Origin: Metopolophium dirhodum
Lineage: Eukaryota > Arthropoda > Insecta > Hemiptera > Aphididae
Length of the DNA stretch: 64,000 nt
NCBI RefSeq assembly: GCF_019925205.1
Contig: NW_026869907.1
Span: 186,001-250,000 of the forward strand
Direction of reading: 5' to 3'
A model generated the notes under the pieces. That model did not search any database. It saw only the letters and a list, made by a program, of their open reading frames with translations, and was not told the DNA's origin. The position numbers were made by a program, and so were the translations under genes. Numbering within the stretch: position 1 is the stretch's first letter; each line of letters starts with the position of its first letter. Below, piece by piece: positions 36,070-48,669 of this stretch.

Positions 36070-36530
36070 TGTGCGTGTACGAGAGCGCAAAATATATGTT
36101 ATGTAATATTATTGTTGGCGTTTTGACTTTGACAACGAGCCGCGCACAGTTAATTGCGTTATAAGTATATTTCGCACTGGCAGCTGTATATAATATTTAT
36201 ATGATTTATAATACGATAATACGAATGTCGAGTTTATGGAGGTCTCTGTACTGTTCGCTAGTGCGGTATAGGTGGAATCGCACAAAGCCATTCTTCCGGG
36301 ACACAGAGCGATTCTATTGGGTCTGCGCAAAGGCATTCGGAAAATATTACTATAAATGTTATCAAGGCACCGTTGTAGTGAGGGCATTTCAGTATTTGCA
36401 CAAAGAATCGCAAGTAAACAATACCTCCGTAGTATTTTTTTGTGCATGTATAGAGTGTGATGATTCACCGAGCATGATCGTCGTAATGTTTTTCTTCGGT
36501 AATGATTATAATATCCGAATTCTAATTTTG

Positions 36531-36859
36531 GATTCGGAACAAAGCAATGGATGTATTGATTTTGAAATTTTATGTTTTTTTTCGGTAGTCTATCATCACC
36601 TTCGAGGCAAATGCTCTGATTTTCACTCGATTTTCACTAAAAAAAAAAAAAAATAGAGAAAAACAGGAATTTATACGCAAAACCAGTACATATATTGGAC
36701 TAAATCGATTTTGTAATATTTTTTTGGTACAACTCAAATACGTATAACCTTAGAAGTTTGAAACTATCGTCAAATGTTTATATTAGAACTTTCTACTCAT
36801 GATAAAATATTCAAAATAAATCATTGTACAATCAATATATACATCGCTCCGCTCAGAAT
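36531..36859. mobile_element. TIR element of the ATTCTGAGCG group, 329 bp
   Basis: Left end GATTCGGAACAAAGCAATGG plus ATGTATTGATTTT (36531-36563) is inverted as AATCAATATATACATCGCTC plus CGCTCAGAATT (36830-36860), with several mismatches. A subterminal TAGTCTATCATCACCTT block near 36588 recurs as TGTCTGTCATCGCGTTT at 59113 and, inverted, near 57220. It is too short to code for a transposase. The ORF 36201-36656 runs into it and is not credible. Confidence 0.65.
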
Positions 36860-37189
36860 TTGAAAATGTGTTGAGAAAAAACCACTCAGTTTAATGTATA
36901 TTCTAATATTTTATTCCAAAAGACATACCTGCTTAAAAAAACTAACAACCAATATAAAAACGAATATTATAGGTTATTTTATAAATTAAATGAATTAAAT
37001 TATATGATGGACTTGGTTGAAAATAGATTAAAAAAAATTTAATTATATTGAGGTGGGTAATTATTTTTTTTTAAATTCATATATATATTACCTATATTAT
37101 CCAGTGATAAGTTACAATAAAATTACATTAATATTATCTAGTTATTATAAAAACGAAATTTAACAAAAAAGATGGTCTACAGCCGATTT

Positions 37190-37666
37190 AAAAATAAATG
37201 GCAAAACAAAATATTTAATGTTTAAAAATAAACACTACATTAAACGAAATAAAAGGAACAACAGAAATATAGAACGACTCAATGTCTCATGAAAGAGAGC
37301 CACAAAGAACATATTATCATAAATGCGATCTAAGCGGAGGAGCAGTGGGCGGAGTACGAGCGTGTCGACTTAATAGGTATATTATTTATTATCAAAATAT
37401 TTTTTTGTTTTTTACACGAAAAATTGATATGGTAGAACCTCCCATAGTCATAAACACTTCACACATGCCCCCCATCTCATGAAAGAGGGTCACAAAGAAC
37501 ATATTATCATAAATGTGGATATCCAACCTCGACCAAACACATCATTACAGAATGTAGAGACACGCAAGAGGCCCGACAAAAATACAACATACCTGACGCA
37601 CTGGGCCCCGACGAAGAATCCATCAACAATATATCATTATATTTCATGAAAAATATTAAATTGTAG
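37190..37666 (+). pseudogene. LINE 3' end, interrupted by an insert
   Basis: The C-terminal end of a non-LTR ORF2 reads HKCGYPTSTKHIITECRDTQ, then QKYNIPDALGPDEESINN and ends MKNIKL at TAG 37664-37666. The Cys/His knuckle (C-x2-C lost in part, H, C) and the final short hydrophobic helix are typical of RNase H-bearing LINEs such as the one at 1-720. Upstream, 37190-37282 is related but frameshifted. The coding line is broken by the insert described at 37326. Confidence 0.75.
37326..37471 (+). repeat. Insert copied from 38.1 kb, flanked by ~42-bp direct repeats
   Basis: 37326-37441 (CTAAGCGG...GAACCTCCC) is nearly the same as 38128-38263 apart from a 22-bp gap and point changes. The LINE sequence CTCATGAAAGAG...CATAAATG occurs on both sides, at about 37285-37324 and 37474-37513, with few differences. 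The arrangement is what a duplicated target of about 42 bp or a template-switch repair would leave. Confidence 0.75.
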
Positions 37667-38127
37667 TTTAAATTGTTTGAGTACTTATGTAAAACAAACC
37701 AACGATCCCGTCACTGAGGCTTTCTCCTTCTATGGAAAAAAACAATTTACAACACGTCTTTTAACAACAATAAATAACTTTGAAAATAAAATAAAATGTT
37801 TAACTATAAATTTATCGAAGGAGCCTACAATATTATACAGGTGAAACATAAAATGTGTTGATGATTATTATATTTTGCATAGGTTCTCAACTTTTCACTC
37901 ATCAGTGACGATGACAAAACTACTTATTATATTTCAATTTTTTAAGGTGGGATAACCAACTCCGTGGCCAATACTTCACTTCTTTAACTCATAATACACT
38001 GTAGTCCTGCAATCTAGAAATGCCCCTTCGGAGAAAATTCGTCGCATGACACGAAACTCTAATATAATGTCATTATGTAAAGCGCCGAGTGTCACCGAGT
38101 CGTACCCGCCACTGTGTTCGGTACGGT

Positions 38128-38265
38128 CTAAGCGGAGCAGTGGGCGGAGTGCGATCGTGTCGTATAACCGAACCAACTATACCACTTAATAGGTATATTA
38201 TTTATTATCACAATATTTTTTTTTGCTTTTTACACGAAAAATTGATATGGCAGAACCTCCCCTCT
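38128..38265 (+). repeat. Second, fuller copy of the 37.3-kb insert sequence
   Basis: Shares GCGGAG.CAGTGGGCGGAGT, CTTAATAGGTATATTATTTA and TTTACACGAAAAATTGATAT with the insert. It has an extra 22 bp (TATAACCGAACCAACTATAC plus CA) where the insert has a gap. It may be the donor or a sister copy. Confidence 0.75.
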
Positions 38266-38700
38266 CGATCATTTGGTTAATTTACCGGTTACGCGCGTGC
38301 ATCATTACGATCTCGATTACAGCCCGTGACGCGATGAAATAATATAATAATATTTAAATATCACGGTCGAGCGGGGTAAAACAAAAACGAAAAAAAATCA
38401 TCTATCGCGCATGATGTTCGGTCTAATAATATACCGCCGACGTCGAGCAGCAGACACGAACTCATTTCATTCGTGAAAACGACAGCTCAGCGATGGCATA
38501 AAATGTATGGTGCTCCTCGTCCGTACGCCCCCGCCACCACTTGTGCGTAGATTATATTATAGTTTTTTTTTTTTACAACTCCGTCCGAGGCTTTTAAAAT
38601 TTTTTTTTGTTTTGCATTTCACCACGTCCAGTTTATTCAAAACCGTGCTGACATCTGACGAGTTGGTGTTTCTGAATGTAATGAATATATTTTGTAGTGT
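38266..38700 (+). promoter_or_regulatory. CpG-richer, promoter-like patch
   Basis: 38285-38540 has many CpGs (for example GTTACGCGCGTGC and CCGCCGACGTCGAGCAGCAG) in AT-rich surroundings, and an ATG at 38501 opening only a 15-codon frame. It looks like a leader or promoter, not coding. No TATA box or initiator stands out, and the strand is a guess. Confidence 0.3.
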
Positions 38701-38740
38701 TTGAGTATTTGGCGTACCTAATCGAAATCAGGAACACCGT

Positions 38741-38765
38741 TAATAATAATAATAATAATAATAAT
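38741..38765. repeat. (AAT)n microsatellite
   Basis: Eight AAT/ATA units in a row. Confidence 0.93.
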
Positions 38766-38779
38766 CACCAATGCAACGA

Positions 38780-41700
38780 ATTCTGCTTTCAACGATCGAA
38801 CCAAACTCAAATAGACATTTCATGATAAATATTATTCTACGTTACTCAAAAAACCTCAAACTTATTATAGGTACCTGATAAAATATAACAAATTATAAAA
38901 TGTATTTAATTTAATTATGCATGAATATAATATGATGTAGGTAACTGGCTATAAGTATCTACCCACCAACCGATATTTTACGTGGCCTTATAATTTGTAA
39001 TGTAACATAACATAAAGAAAAAAATAATAATATTATATAGACTAAACGGCTTTACAATATTATTGGCTTGTCATTTGTACCTACCTTTATTATTGTTTTT
39101 ATAACAATTAATATAATATATTAGAGATAACACTGTACCTAATTAAATGGAAAACTTATATTTTTAAATGACAAGTTGAGAATATGTATTATTTTTATAT
39201 TGCTATACCGTGTAAAATATTCTTGTTTTCTCAACCGTATACCTCAGTCTTTGTCTTCTGGATAGTTAAATTTAAAAGAATATAAATTAAGTACATATTA
39301 CATACTGCCATACTTACAATTTTCAATGTTGGTAATTGTATTGAAATAATGCTATAGCAGGATTCGATAATAACACAACCATTGGATTTAAGTATTGTAT
39401 CTTTAGAAATAGTAAACATTATATTATTATTACTAGGCAAGTTTTAATAATTATTATCAATATAAGCTATTGACATTTGGACAATAAGATATTCTCAGTT
39501 GACGAAATATACTTATTATATTTTATGAATAAATAATAACGAAAATAAATCCTAAATCCACCATAACATTGATTTAGTTTTTCTTTTCATTGTTATTTAA
39601 TAATAAATTGAATTTGAATTATGAATTTAGTCGTTCAACTTTCGAACCAATAAGTATAGTTAAGTATTACTTCGGTATGTCAAATGTTTCTGATTTTTGA
39701 ATCGTAATAAGCCCCCTACCCTTCCGATTTTGGTTCTGCCAGGACTCACCCGTAATAGCCAATAGGTAGTAATAATAATATTTTCATCAGAACTCGAGAT
39801 TCACTCTAAAAATCTAAACACGTAAGAACTAAGATTGTAAATGTAATTTTATGTGCACGGAAAATGACCTTTATTATAAAGAATAAAAGTATATAAATAC
39901 TCATGCATATTCGTTTGTACATTTAATACAATTAGTTTATAAAAATAAGTTAGTTGTATGAATAAATAATAAGTGATATCGCAATCTAAATATACATATA
40001 TCATGTAAATTTTTATCATAGCTTTTTTCCCGTATATTCTAATGGGTTAGGTAGCTGAATATGTTCGTGTAAGGACATTTATTTACATAATTAATATGCC
40101 ACATATAGGTTTGTTTAGTTTCGAACGAATTAAATTAAATATATGGTAATTTAAATTTGGGTTGCTGGTAATTTCAATATTAATAAAAGAAACATGATGC
40201 CGTTATAATTATTATTATTATGATACAAAAAATTATAATACACAAGGTACCATAATCAGTACTATACTATAAGGTTATGATATTGAAAAATTGAGAAATC
40301 ACTCTCATAATAAAATTGTCTTCTTCACTGGGCCCCCCCCAGAGTTTAAGATCTGGTAAATGGTCTTACATGTATAGTTACATACCTACCTGGCTGTCTA
40401 TTTCTGTATTTCGTTTGTTTGAGCCGCGATATTATGATGTAGCTACAACGCCGTGTCACTGAATAAAATATAATCTACTGTATGTAAGTATAAACACTGT
40501 GATAAGTGATAACCACCACATGAATTCAGCAGTTATATCAATTGACTTCAAATTGTTGTTACACATTATGTTATTGACTAAATATTGTTTTATTCGTATC
40601 CAAAAATAATTAAAAGTCACATAGGTACGTTGCAAATATAGTATAAGTTACACTTATGCACTACAAATTGAAATTCACAATGAAATTACCTACTAAACAA
40701 TTAACAAAATTATGTAGTCTTGTAAAATAACAGCACCGACAAATTTTTGATTTTTAAAAGTGCATCCTAAAGCTATTGTTCCCTAATACCTACTGTAAAT
40801 TATTATAAATTAAATATCTATACTCGTATTGTCACATTATGTGCGCGCATTGGAAGTGCAGAGTGAAGTACTTAATTTTCGCATCCAGTATAATATGATG
40901 TAAATAATTGTTAAACATTCCTAAATTTTAATTCAAAATTAAAGCTTTTATTATAAAATGTTTTATACTTGCAAACATTTCAATGCAAATGCACACAAAC
41001 GCACAACGCACATAATTTTTTCAAATTGAGTGTTTTATTTTTTATTCATTTTTGAACGATTATTATCTACCTATGAAAAAAAATTACAATCTAATTTGTT
41101 TTTCACTTTACATTTAAATAATACGTATTGTATTCGATCAAAATATTTGTGATATCTAATTGAAATGCGTAATTTAATAGATAGTAATTGTTTCTCGTGC
41201 ATTTTTCAATATTCCAGGCCGTGCCCGCCAATCACGTTTTCGGAAAATATATTATAATTTCGTCGCTCAATATTCCAATTGAGATTTTATCCAATTATGA
41301 AAACTATTAATAGATTATTATTTTATCCATTGCTAAACTAAATATTGAATCACTTGGTATTTTCTATATTATTATAACTAACAAAATTTGTTTATTACAT
41401 CACATAAAATAATATTAGATTTTATTGTGTGTAATTTAGGTTAGCTCAATAAAATTATTTTGAATTATCTTCTTGAATATATGGAACGACAATTCATATA
41501 ATATTTTATCGTATTTGGTACAGTACATTGTCAAAGCTGTATAATATTATTATTAGGTTCACTTAGACCATTACATATTACGTACATATATATTCTTCAC
41601 TCCAAATTTATTATTTCTTTATATCATTAATTTCTAATAATCTTAGACCAACTAAAATATTAACACCAGCTATAATTCACAACTACGAAGTCAATACGAT

Positions 41701-43650
41701 CATTTTGAATTGGATTAAGTTCTTATAACCTTACGGAAGAGGCCTCTTGGGATGTAAGGCATGCAATTTATTAAAATTTTTGTATTTTTGAGAAGGAAGC
41801 TCAAAACTAATATGATTATCAAATTAATAATTATTCATATCTAGTGACTTTATAAATATTTTGATTTAACTAGAGAGAGAGAGAGAGAGAGAGACTATAT
41901 TCTAAAAATCATATTACGACCATGTATTATAAACAATTAATTAAAATGTTTTATTTATTTATTTTTATCTAGGCATATTAGTTTTATTAATATAAATATA
42001 TAGATCCTTTATTTTAATATTTGTTTTCTATTTTCAAGTATCTTAAAAGAAAAATCTGGCAATAAAAAATTATTATTGAGGATAGATAAGCAGTACAATA
42101 CGAAATAATAATATTATCTTTAGGTTTCAAAAAACTTTTTCACTTTTACTACTATTCATAAAATGAAAATAAATAAGTTTAAAATATGTACACATTTTAA
42201 ATAATACTAAGTTTTTCAATACTAACCGTTTGTAACTTTGTAGCTTCTACGGAAGATTGGATAAAACACATTTTTTAAATGAAATTAAAAAAGAACATCA
42301 ATTGATAATGAGATGGTTTAACTGTTTAACATATTACAGTCTAAACATTTTAAAATATTTGTCCTCACAATATAGTGACTATGTCTTGTGAGCTATTCTG
42401 ATAAAAAAAAAAGTTACTTAAACAAAATATTTTTTTTGCATTGCTATTCAACTCAATCGTTTATTGTAAAAACCATGAACAATATTAACGGAATAATAAT
42501 TAATTAGATTGAATCATAAAACTTTGAGATAGGTATATATAATTTATTTTTTTAATGAACCTATTATGAAATTATTAATATGTAGTGAAGTATAATTAGA
42601 AAATATTGAATGAAATTAGAAAAATCCTTGAATTCTTTACAAAAAATATGTTCTGAATGATTTGAGAAACATAATATTTGCTTAATCATTTTTTCCTGAT
42701 ATTTTCTATAAACGCTTTGTCGGATATAAGGTGTGTTTAAAACTTTCATGAGGCACTTTTATAAATCGGAAATCAAATCATAATGAACTTTGAAATAGTA
42801 TTTCAAGGATTTTCTGAATAGTTTCTTTAAGTTGAAGAAAAATCTTGAAAAAATAATTTTGAAGAAGCGATAGCTGCTCTGTACAAAATATTTTTTTTTG
42901 GGCAACAATTTAAAATTAGTTTTTAATGTAATATTATTACACTGAACCATATAACTATATAAGTACCTACATTCCTAAGATGTAGGTTTAAGTAATACCT
43001 GGTTATATATAATTTACCATTTTTCCGACTTCTGGTTATTTCATAAATTTCTTATTGTTGTCTGTAATATTAAAATATGCCTGTAGCCTGTAGGACGTAG
43101 GTACAAAATATAATATTATGGAGTATAGTATAAATTGAAAAAAATGTACACGATATATTTTATGCAATTTTTATTTTTGGGCAACTTTTATACGGTGTGT
43201 AATGTTGGGGAGTTAAGAATTGAATACCTAACTGTGCCTTCAGTTTCAAATTGTATAACAAATTTCAAATATCTTGGACACCTGTAAAATGTAACTTCTA
43301 TTAAATGTAGGCTCCTACATAATATATTTTATAATAATACACTATATATACAGAGAAGTTTTACGGGATATGAGTGGTTGCGGTTATCTAGATTGATCCC
43401 CCGTGTGACAACACATTTTTTTAACAATGATGTTCAATTATAATTGGTGTTTTGCCCCCACTTTTTTAACCGTGAACTTGAGAATGAATCTCTTTCATAT
43501 CTACCCCAACAACTTCGTTTAATGTATGTAATTGGTGTTTGTATTATAAAACAATATGTGACTGTTATAAAAATCCACTTCAACCGTTTTGAAAAATTCC
43601 AAATAATATGCATAATATTATGATATTATATCATGACGACACACGGACGA
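38780..43650. other. AT-rich stretch without genes
   Basis: No supported gene. 39705-39745 and 40325-40455 are GC-richer; the latter has a C-run and a CCGTGTCACTG word that may be old hAT debris. ORFs at 39231-39440, 42564-42749 and 42759-42950 are AT-driven Lys, Phe and Ile-rich frames. Confidence 0.55.
41872..41894. repeat. (GA)n microsatellite
   Basis: Eleven AG/GA units. Confidence 0.95.
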
Positions 43651-43659
43651 AAAATGACG

Positions 43660-44540
43660 TCTTGTTGGATATAGTGTGCAGGAGGTCCCGCGAGCGTTGA
43701 GCAAAAACTGTAAACAATTCTTCAGGTTGAAACGATTTGATTAAGTAAAGTGCACGTAGCGAATCTCGGAAAAGTTAAACCCGGGTTTGGATATTTAGTG
43801 CTATCTACAGCTATCGTATAATAACATTATACGCGTTTGTACACGGAAAACGTATACACTTTTCATTCACTGACTACTTCAAAAACTCGCAGCAAGACGA
43901 CTGCCATTTTTTTCGGCACAGTTATTATTGATGCGTGAAAGAAATGCCAATGTTTTTCCTATATTCGCATGCTCGGTATGGAACATCGAAAAGGAAATAA
44001 CAATAAGAACAGACGCTACGGCGCCGCTATAAAATTTTCTAACGACTAGCCGCCTCAACGGACGGACGCATCAAGCGAGACCGGATGGAAGGGATAGCAG
44101 GGCATTTTTTACCATTATTTTATTTTATTTGATATTTTTTTTTTTTTTTTTATTCATATATAATATACATTCGAATGAAAATTGTTATTATTATTTAAGG
44201 GTGTGCCCGGTCGATGCCGATTTGGCCGGGAATCAAATGAAACGGACCGGGTGAACTGCGTGTGGTGGCGTCGAATGAATGGGGCGATAAATAATATCCG
44301 CGCAATATCAGCCCCCGGTGGAGTATGAATAATTGTAAGTTGCACATCATGTGCATGAGCGATTGGGTCGAAAAGAAAGGCGAAGGGTGGCGAACCACAA
44401 CTACTGTACTATATACACGCCGTGGATGTGTCAAAATATGAGCAATGTGCATCGCCACTAGCTGTAGACAGAACAAAATATTATGTTGGTAAAACTCCCC
44501 GTCCGATTCAAAGACACCGACAAACAAATAATATAGCGAT
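43660..44540 (+). promoter_or_regulatory. CpG-richer patch with a TATA-like box
   Basis: GGCGCCGCTATAAAATTTTC (about 44020-44039) places TATAAAA at about 44028 between GC-rich flanks, with CGCCTCAACGGACGG some 25-30 bp downstream, a spacing seen in core promoters. A T-tract at 44133-44152 follows. 44195-44527 is open on the minus strand for 110 codons, but its peptide has no domain and the patch is GC-biased, so I do not call a gene. It could be a promoter, a retroposed copy with its A-tail on the minus strand, or old exon DNA. Confidence 0.3.
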
Positions 44541-47080
44541 AATAGTCAAATATTTACTATGAGGCGAAAACATTATATCATTGTCCAATAGTTAATACAT
44601 AGGTAATAGATTATAATCCGTCGTATAATAGTGGCTTGTTATGACGTGATTAAGTATTTATATACGATATTGTTATTATACCAACCAACTGTTGTTTCGT
44701 CATAATAATAATATATCGTTCTAATATTATAACGTAATTTAACGAGAAACCAATTTTATACCAGAAACACCAACAACTAAGTCCTTGCCCTTTTGTCATA
44801 AAAAATTATTTATAGTTGCCTTAATGTTTTTTTTTCTCATAGCTGCTGTTTTATCATTTTGGATTTATTTAAATTTTTTTTTTTCACAAATGACGTCTTA
44901 CTATTATTATGGGCACACACGCATTGCCTCCCATCTGACCCTCGAATTACCTCCAGTAAATTTTTATTTTTAAATGGACTCCCGATTTCAAAAATATCAT
45001 TCACTTGAATTGCCTGCCATTTTATCTAGTGACCATCTGTATTGGAATCTCCTCCGATAGCTATAATTGTTAATTGATTTCTAGTTTAAATCAAATCGTT
45101 AATTTTTTTTAAATTAAAAACAAATATGAGCACATATATATATGACAGCAAATATAGAAGGATATTATAGGGCATATGTCTAACCTTAAATCATGGGAAA
45201 TCTTAATAAATTAAATAAATTCAGTACCTAATAAGTCAATGTCGATTGATCTAATGACAATAATTAAGGTTAACCAATAATTATAAATATTTTAGTAAAT
45301 ATATTAAGACGGCATATAGTAATAAAAAAATAAACAATAAATAAAATATCATTATGTTTAACTATCAAAAATTGAAGTTAGTTTTGTTGTATCATTTAAT
45401 GTTTCTGTGCTTAAATTTATTTGCCAATACTTTGAAATATTTAAATTTTGGTAGCGCAAGTGAAACTGATTATGTTTAACTGGTAATTTTCAATACGATA
45501 TTCAACTAATATTTAACTGATTATCAGTTATCAACAATATTATTGCATTCAGTAAATTAATCTTTCTGGAAAATAATGTATGTCTTAAAAATAATATTTC
45601 TGAACATTACAGACATTTATAAAATAATCGGTAGTATACGTATAAGTGTACACACAACTATCAATATATTAATTTATAGTCTAGGTATGCTAAAGGAGTT
45701 AATTCGAGCAGACCGTTTGGGTGTACTCAAATTGCCTCCAAAAACACTCGGAGGCAATTAAAGTGAAATGAGGTCACCTACCTATATTTGGGAATTCGAG
45801 ATCCATCTATTATTATAATTAATGTGATGGGAGAAGCTATAAGAACATAATGATTCAATTGCATATAGTTTAAAAATAAAAATAATATTTAAATTGCCCA
45901 CCAAGGTATATAATATTATATTTATTTGTGTTTATGTGTCGTGTGTCTTTAAATAGTATTTTTGAATAACTCTATTGAAGGTTAAAAAAAATAAACACAT
46001 AAGAGTTCATTTTTTAAAACATTATTTGTTTAGTTAACAAAAGTTAATTTCAATAACCATTTTTAAATCTAGATTAGATAAAGTCATGTAACTAATTGAA
46101 TTTCTTTATGTTCAGTTTACCAAACTTTAAACTATTTAAACTAGAATAAACTTTAAAATATTATATTATAAACTGATAATAAACTCGAAATAATAACATA
46201 TTTTATATTAGTATTGTGAACAACTTTCAGCCAAAACTTCTTCTTTTTTTGTCGTATTAATATACATATAATTTTAATTGTAGAGATTTAGTATGTCATT
46301 GTAATTGTGTTAAGATTATATTTTATGTAGTACAATTGTGTTGGTATAAACATTGTATAAGGTATGTCACAGTGGCTCTGTCTATTGAACGATCACGAAA
46401 TCTTCGAAATCCAGGTCCATTTACGTTGGAGATAATATTATTACTATCGTTGTTATCTCCGATTATCTGATGAAAAACCACAGAATAAATTAAGTATAAT
46501 AAAATAAATATAATTTATTTTGTGGGGAAACTAAATAGAAAAAAAACTTCATATTTATCTCGGACGGCTGAAGAGATTATGTTGCTACTTTCTTGTCAAA
46601 TCAAATTTACATAAACCAAATAGAGCACATTTGGACAGGGATATAATAGATTTATTTAGACATGTCAAATTTTAATACCCGCCTTCCGGTGGCCCACACA
46701 TACTACTGCTCTGCGTACCAACCCAAATATTATAATATTATTGTTGATCCGTTGAGTCCATTTCAACGCTACAAATAATCAGCTGATGGATGTAATAGGG
46801 TTAATTAATACATTATTATTATTATGTTCGGTTGATTCTATAATACTATTACAACAACAGCACTTAACTTGCGTATTTTCATACAATAGCGTGTACAGAA
46901 GTATCGACCTGAGACCTCAACCTTAGTCCGACTAATAATTTTTCAAAAACATAATATATAATTACGACGGAAATGAGGGTTGTACGCTGGAAAAAAAAGT
47001 ATTGTCCTATATTCTGATTACTATTATAGTTTTATGGATAGTAAAAATTATCGTCTCACCTTGAATAAATGTATTAAGTC
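44540..47080. other. AT-rich stretch without genes
   Basis: No supported gene. 44925-45060 carries three ATTGCCTCC-like words that recur inverted at 45730-45759, so an old inverted-repeat element may span 44.9-45.8 kb. 46360-46470 has a short GGAGATAATA...TTATCTCC hairpin. Confidence 0.5.
45730..45759. repeat. Hairpin AATTGCCTCC / GGAGGCAATT
   Basis: Ten-bp perfect arms around a 10-bp loop. Confidence 0.85.
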
Positions 47081-47084
47081 ATTA

Positions 47085-47329
47085 AGAGGACCCACAAGTG
47101 ATGTATGTCCGTCTAAGTGTCGAATGCACGTGTAAACATGGAAAATCTATGTTTATCTAACGGATGTTCTACGGCTTATTTATTGTTAATACTTTAACGA
47201 ATTCGATAGTATTATGGAAATGCCTATTTTCCTCTGTATAAATAAACTGCGATACGAATCGGAAACCCAGATTTTCCAATGTTACACTTGTGTTCAGAAT
47301 AGAGACAACATCAGGGCATGACGTCCTCT
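47085..47329. mobile_element. Long-TIR MITE, first of two abutting copies
   Basis: The left end AGAGGACCCACAAGTGATGT and the right end in reverse complement, AGAGGACGTCATGCCCTGAT, begin arms of about 80-100 bp. Both arms share GTGTAAACATGGAAAATCTA-type sequence (right arm GTGTAACATTGGAAAATCTG). TA flanks both ends. The arms are clearly diverged. The element is non-coding, and its short-end sequence AGAGGA(C/T) is shared with the next element. Confidence 0.75.
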
Positions 47330-47333
47330 TATA

Positions 47334-47762
47334 AGAGGATATCAGCGCACTATTTGTTTTGACCCCAGCGCGTCATAGCAAATTTACGTTTAGGTGAACC
47401 AACCCTGTGGTATTACTTTTAATATTAGAGCGAATTCACCTATATTATCAAACTTTAAATAAAAAAACATAACCTGTGTCCCTACGTTGGCTATTTTATG
47501 ATATTAAATTTTTTATGTAAGTTACGAGCGTGTAAATCATTACAACAATATATAAAAATTCTTATAAATTCTACAAAAATTTAAATATTATAGAAACTCC
47601 AACATAGGGACACAGACAATATTCTTAGATTAAAGTTTGAAAATAGATGAATTCACTCTGATATTAAAAGTGACAACATAGGATTGGTTCTGCTAAACAT
47701 GCATTTGGAATGTTACGCTTGGGTCAGAGAGTGAAAACCAATATTATGCTCTGACATCTTCT
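47334..47762. mobile_element. Long-TIR MITE, second copy, arms ~180 bp
   Basis: The left arm (47334-47515) and the inverted right arm (about 47580-47762) align nearly end to end: AGAGGATATCAGCGC with AGAAGATGTCAGAGC, then GAACCAACCC with GAACCAATCC, then CTTTTAATATTAGAGCGAAT with CTTTTAATATCAGAGTGAAT, then TGTGTCCCTACGTTGG with TGTGTCCCTATGTTGG. A loop of about 65 bp lies between. It starts four bases after the first element ends (TATA between them). Non-coding. The superfamily is uncertain, but a TA target is likely. Confidence 0.85.
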
Positions 47763-48369
47763 CAATATAATATATAATTATATAAATAGAAGAAAAATAA
47801 ATAATTCTATTGTTTTAATCATAATATAGAACCGGGCATTTTAAAATGTCAACACATTTTATTAAAAAATCATTTAAAAGTGAAAAACTGAAATGTTGTT
47901 TTATTCATAAGATTCCAAATATTTTATTGATCTTGGACATGATATAAAGTTTCAATTCATTAGACATGTATAAGCATATCATGTATATCAAACATAATAG
48001 TACGTGTTCGATTTTAGTTACCTATTGAAAATGGAAAATAATTCATGGAGTTCCTGGGAATATTGTGTGACGAGTTCAACATTAAATGGATTATTCATAT
48101 ATAAAATTATCATGGATAACTCAACACTATCAAGTTATAAACGATAGAACCTTTACAGAGAGTTTATTTATTTATTTTTTATGGCTGTTATAAAAATGAA
48201 CAATAATAAATATAAATGGTAACATATAGGTAAGTAAAAAAAAAACATAACAGATAAAAGTTAAAATGTTAAAACTAAAAATGAAAATAATTATGGACTA
48301 TTGGGGAAAAGTTAGAGCAATACTAAATATATAGTTGTAACTCAAATTGTACCAATGCTCAATGCTCAT

Positions 48370-48660
48370 ATGCTATAATGCCCAATTCTTGCAATCTACT
48401 CCAATGAATTGGTATTTACCGCATGAATTTCTTCTATACCTTGACCAAACTTCCTTTTTGGGTTCCAAACTTCCTTTTTGGGTACTCCATCGCAATATGA
48501 TTCATCGTTTGGTTGTTGTAACCACAGTCATACGCATGGTTGTCGTTTGAATCCCATTTGGACATAATGGTGCAGAACCAGCCATGTCCAGTTCGAATTA
48601 TGTTAAGCATGGTCAATATGGCATACACCCCGTGATAAATCTATGCCTGACACACCCTTA
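48370..48660 (-). pseudogene. LINE ORF2 C-terminal end, frameshifted
   Basis: Minus-strand reading from about 48640 gives LTMLNIIRTGHGWFCTIM, then NHAYDCGYNNQTMNHIAMEY and PKRKFG. These match the 'LNRLRTGHG...C.CG...QTM.HI..ECP.R.F' end of Jockey/I-type non-LTR ORF2 proteins; one knuckle Cys is replaced by Tyr (MEYP). A 20-bp tandem duplication at 48445-48484 throws the frame out. Past it, the other frame continues with IEEIHAVNTNSLE, the usual final helix. The element is 5'-truncated. Confidence 0.82.
48445..48484. repeat. 20-bp tandem duplication in the LINE remnant
   Basis: CCAAACTTCCTTTTTGGGT(T/A) occurs twice, head to tail, differing only at the last base. Twenty is not a multiple of three, so it alone breaks the reading frame of the surrounding LINE fragment. 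Confidence 0.95.
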
Positions 48661-48669
48661 TTCGGGCAC

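Noticed and set aside
36109..36656. 119-codon minus and 151-codon plus ORFs over the same DNA
   Set aside because: Neither has a recognisable domain, and the plus one ends inside a TIR element and a poly-A run.
44195..44527. 110-codon minus ORF
   Set aside because: GC-richer patch, open in more than one frame, no domain, no start or splice context that convinces.
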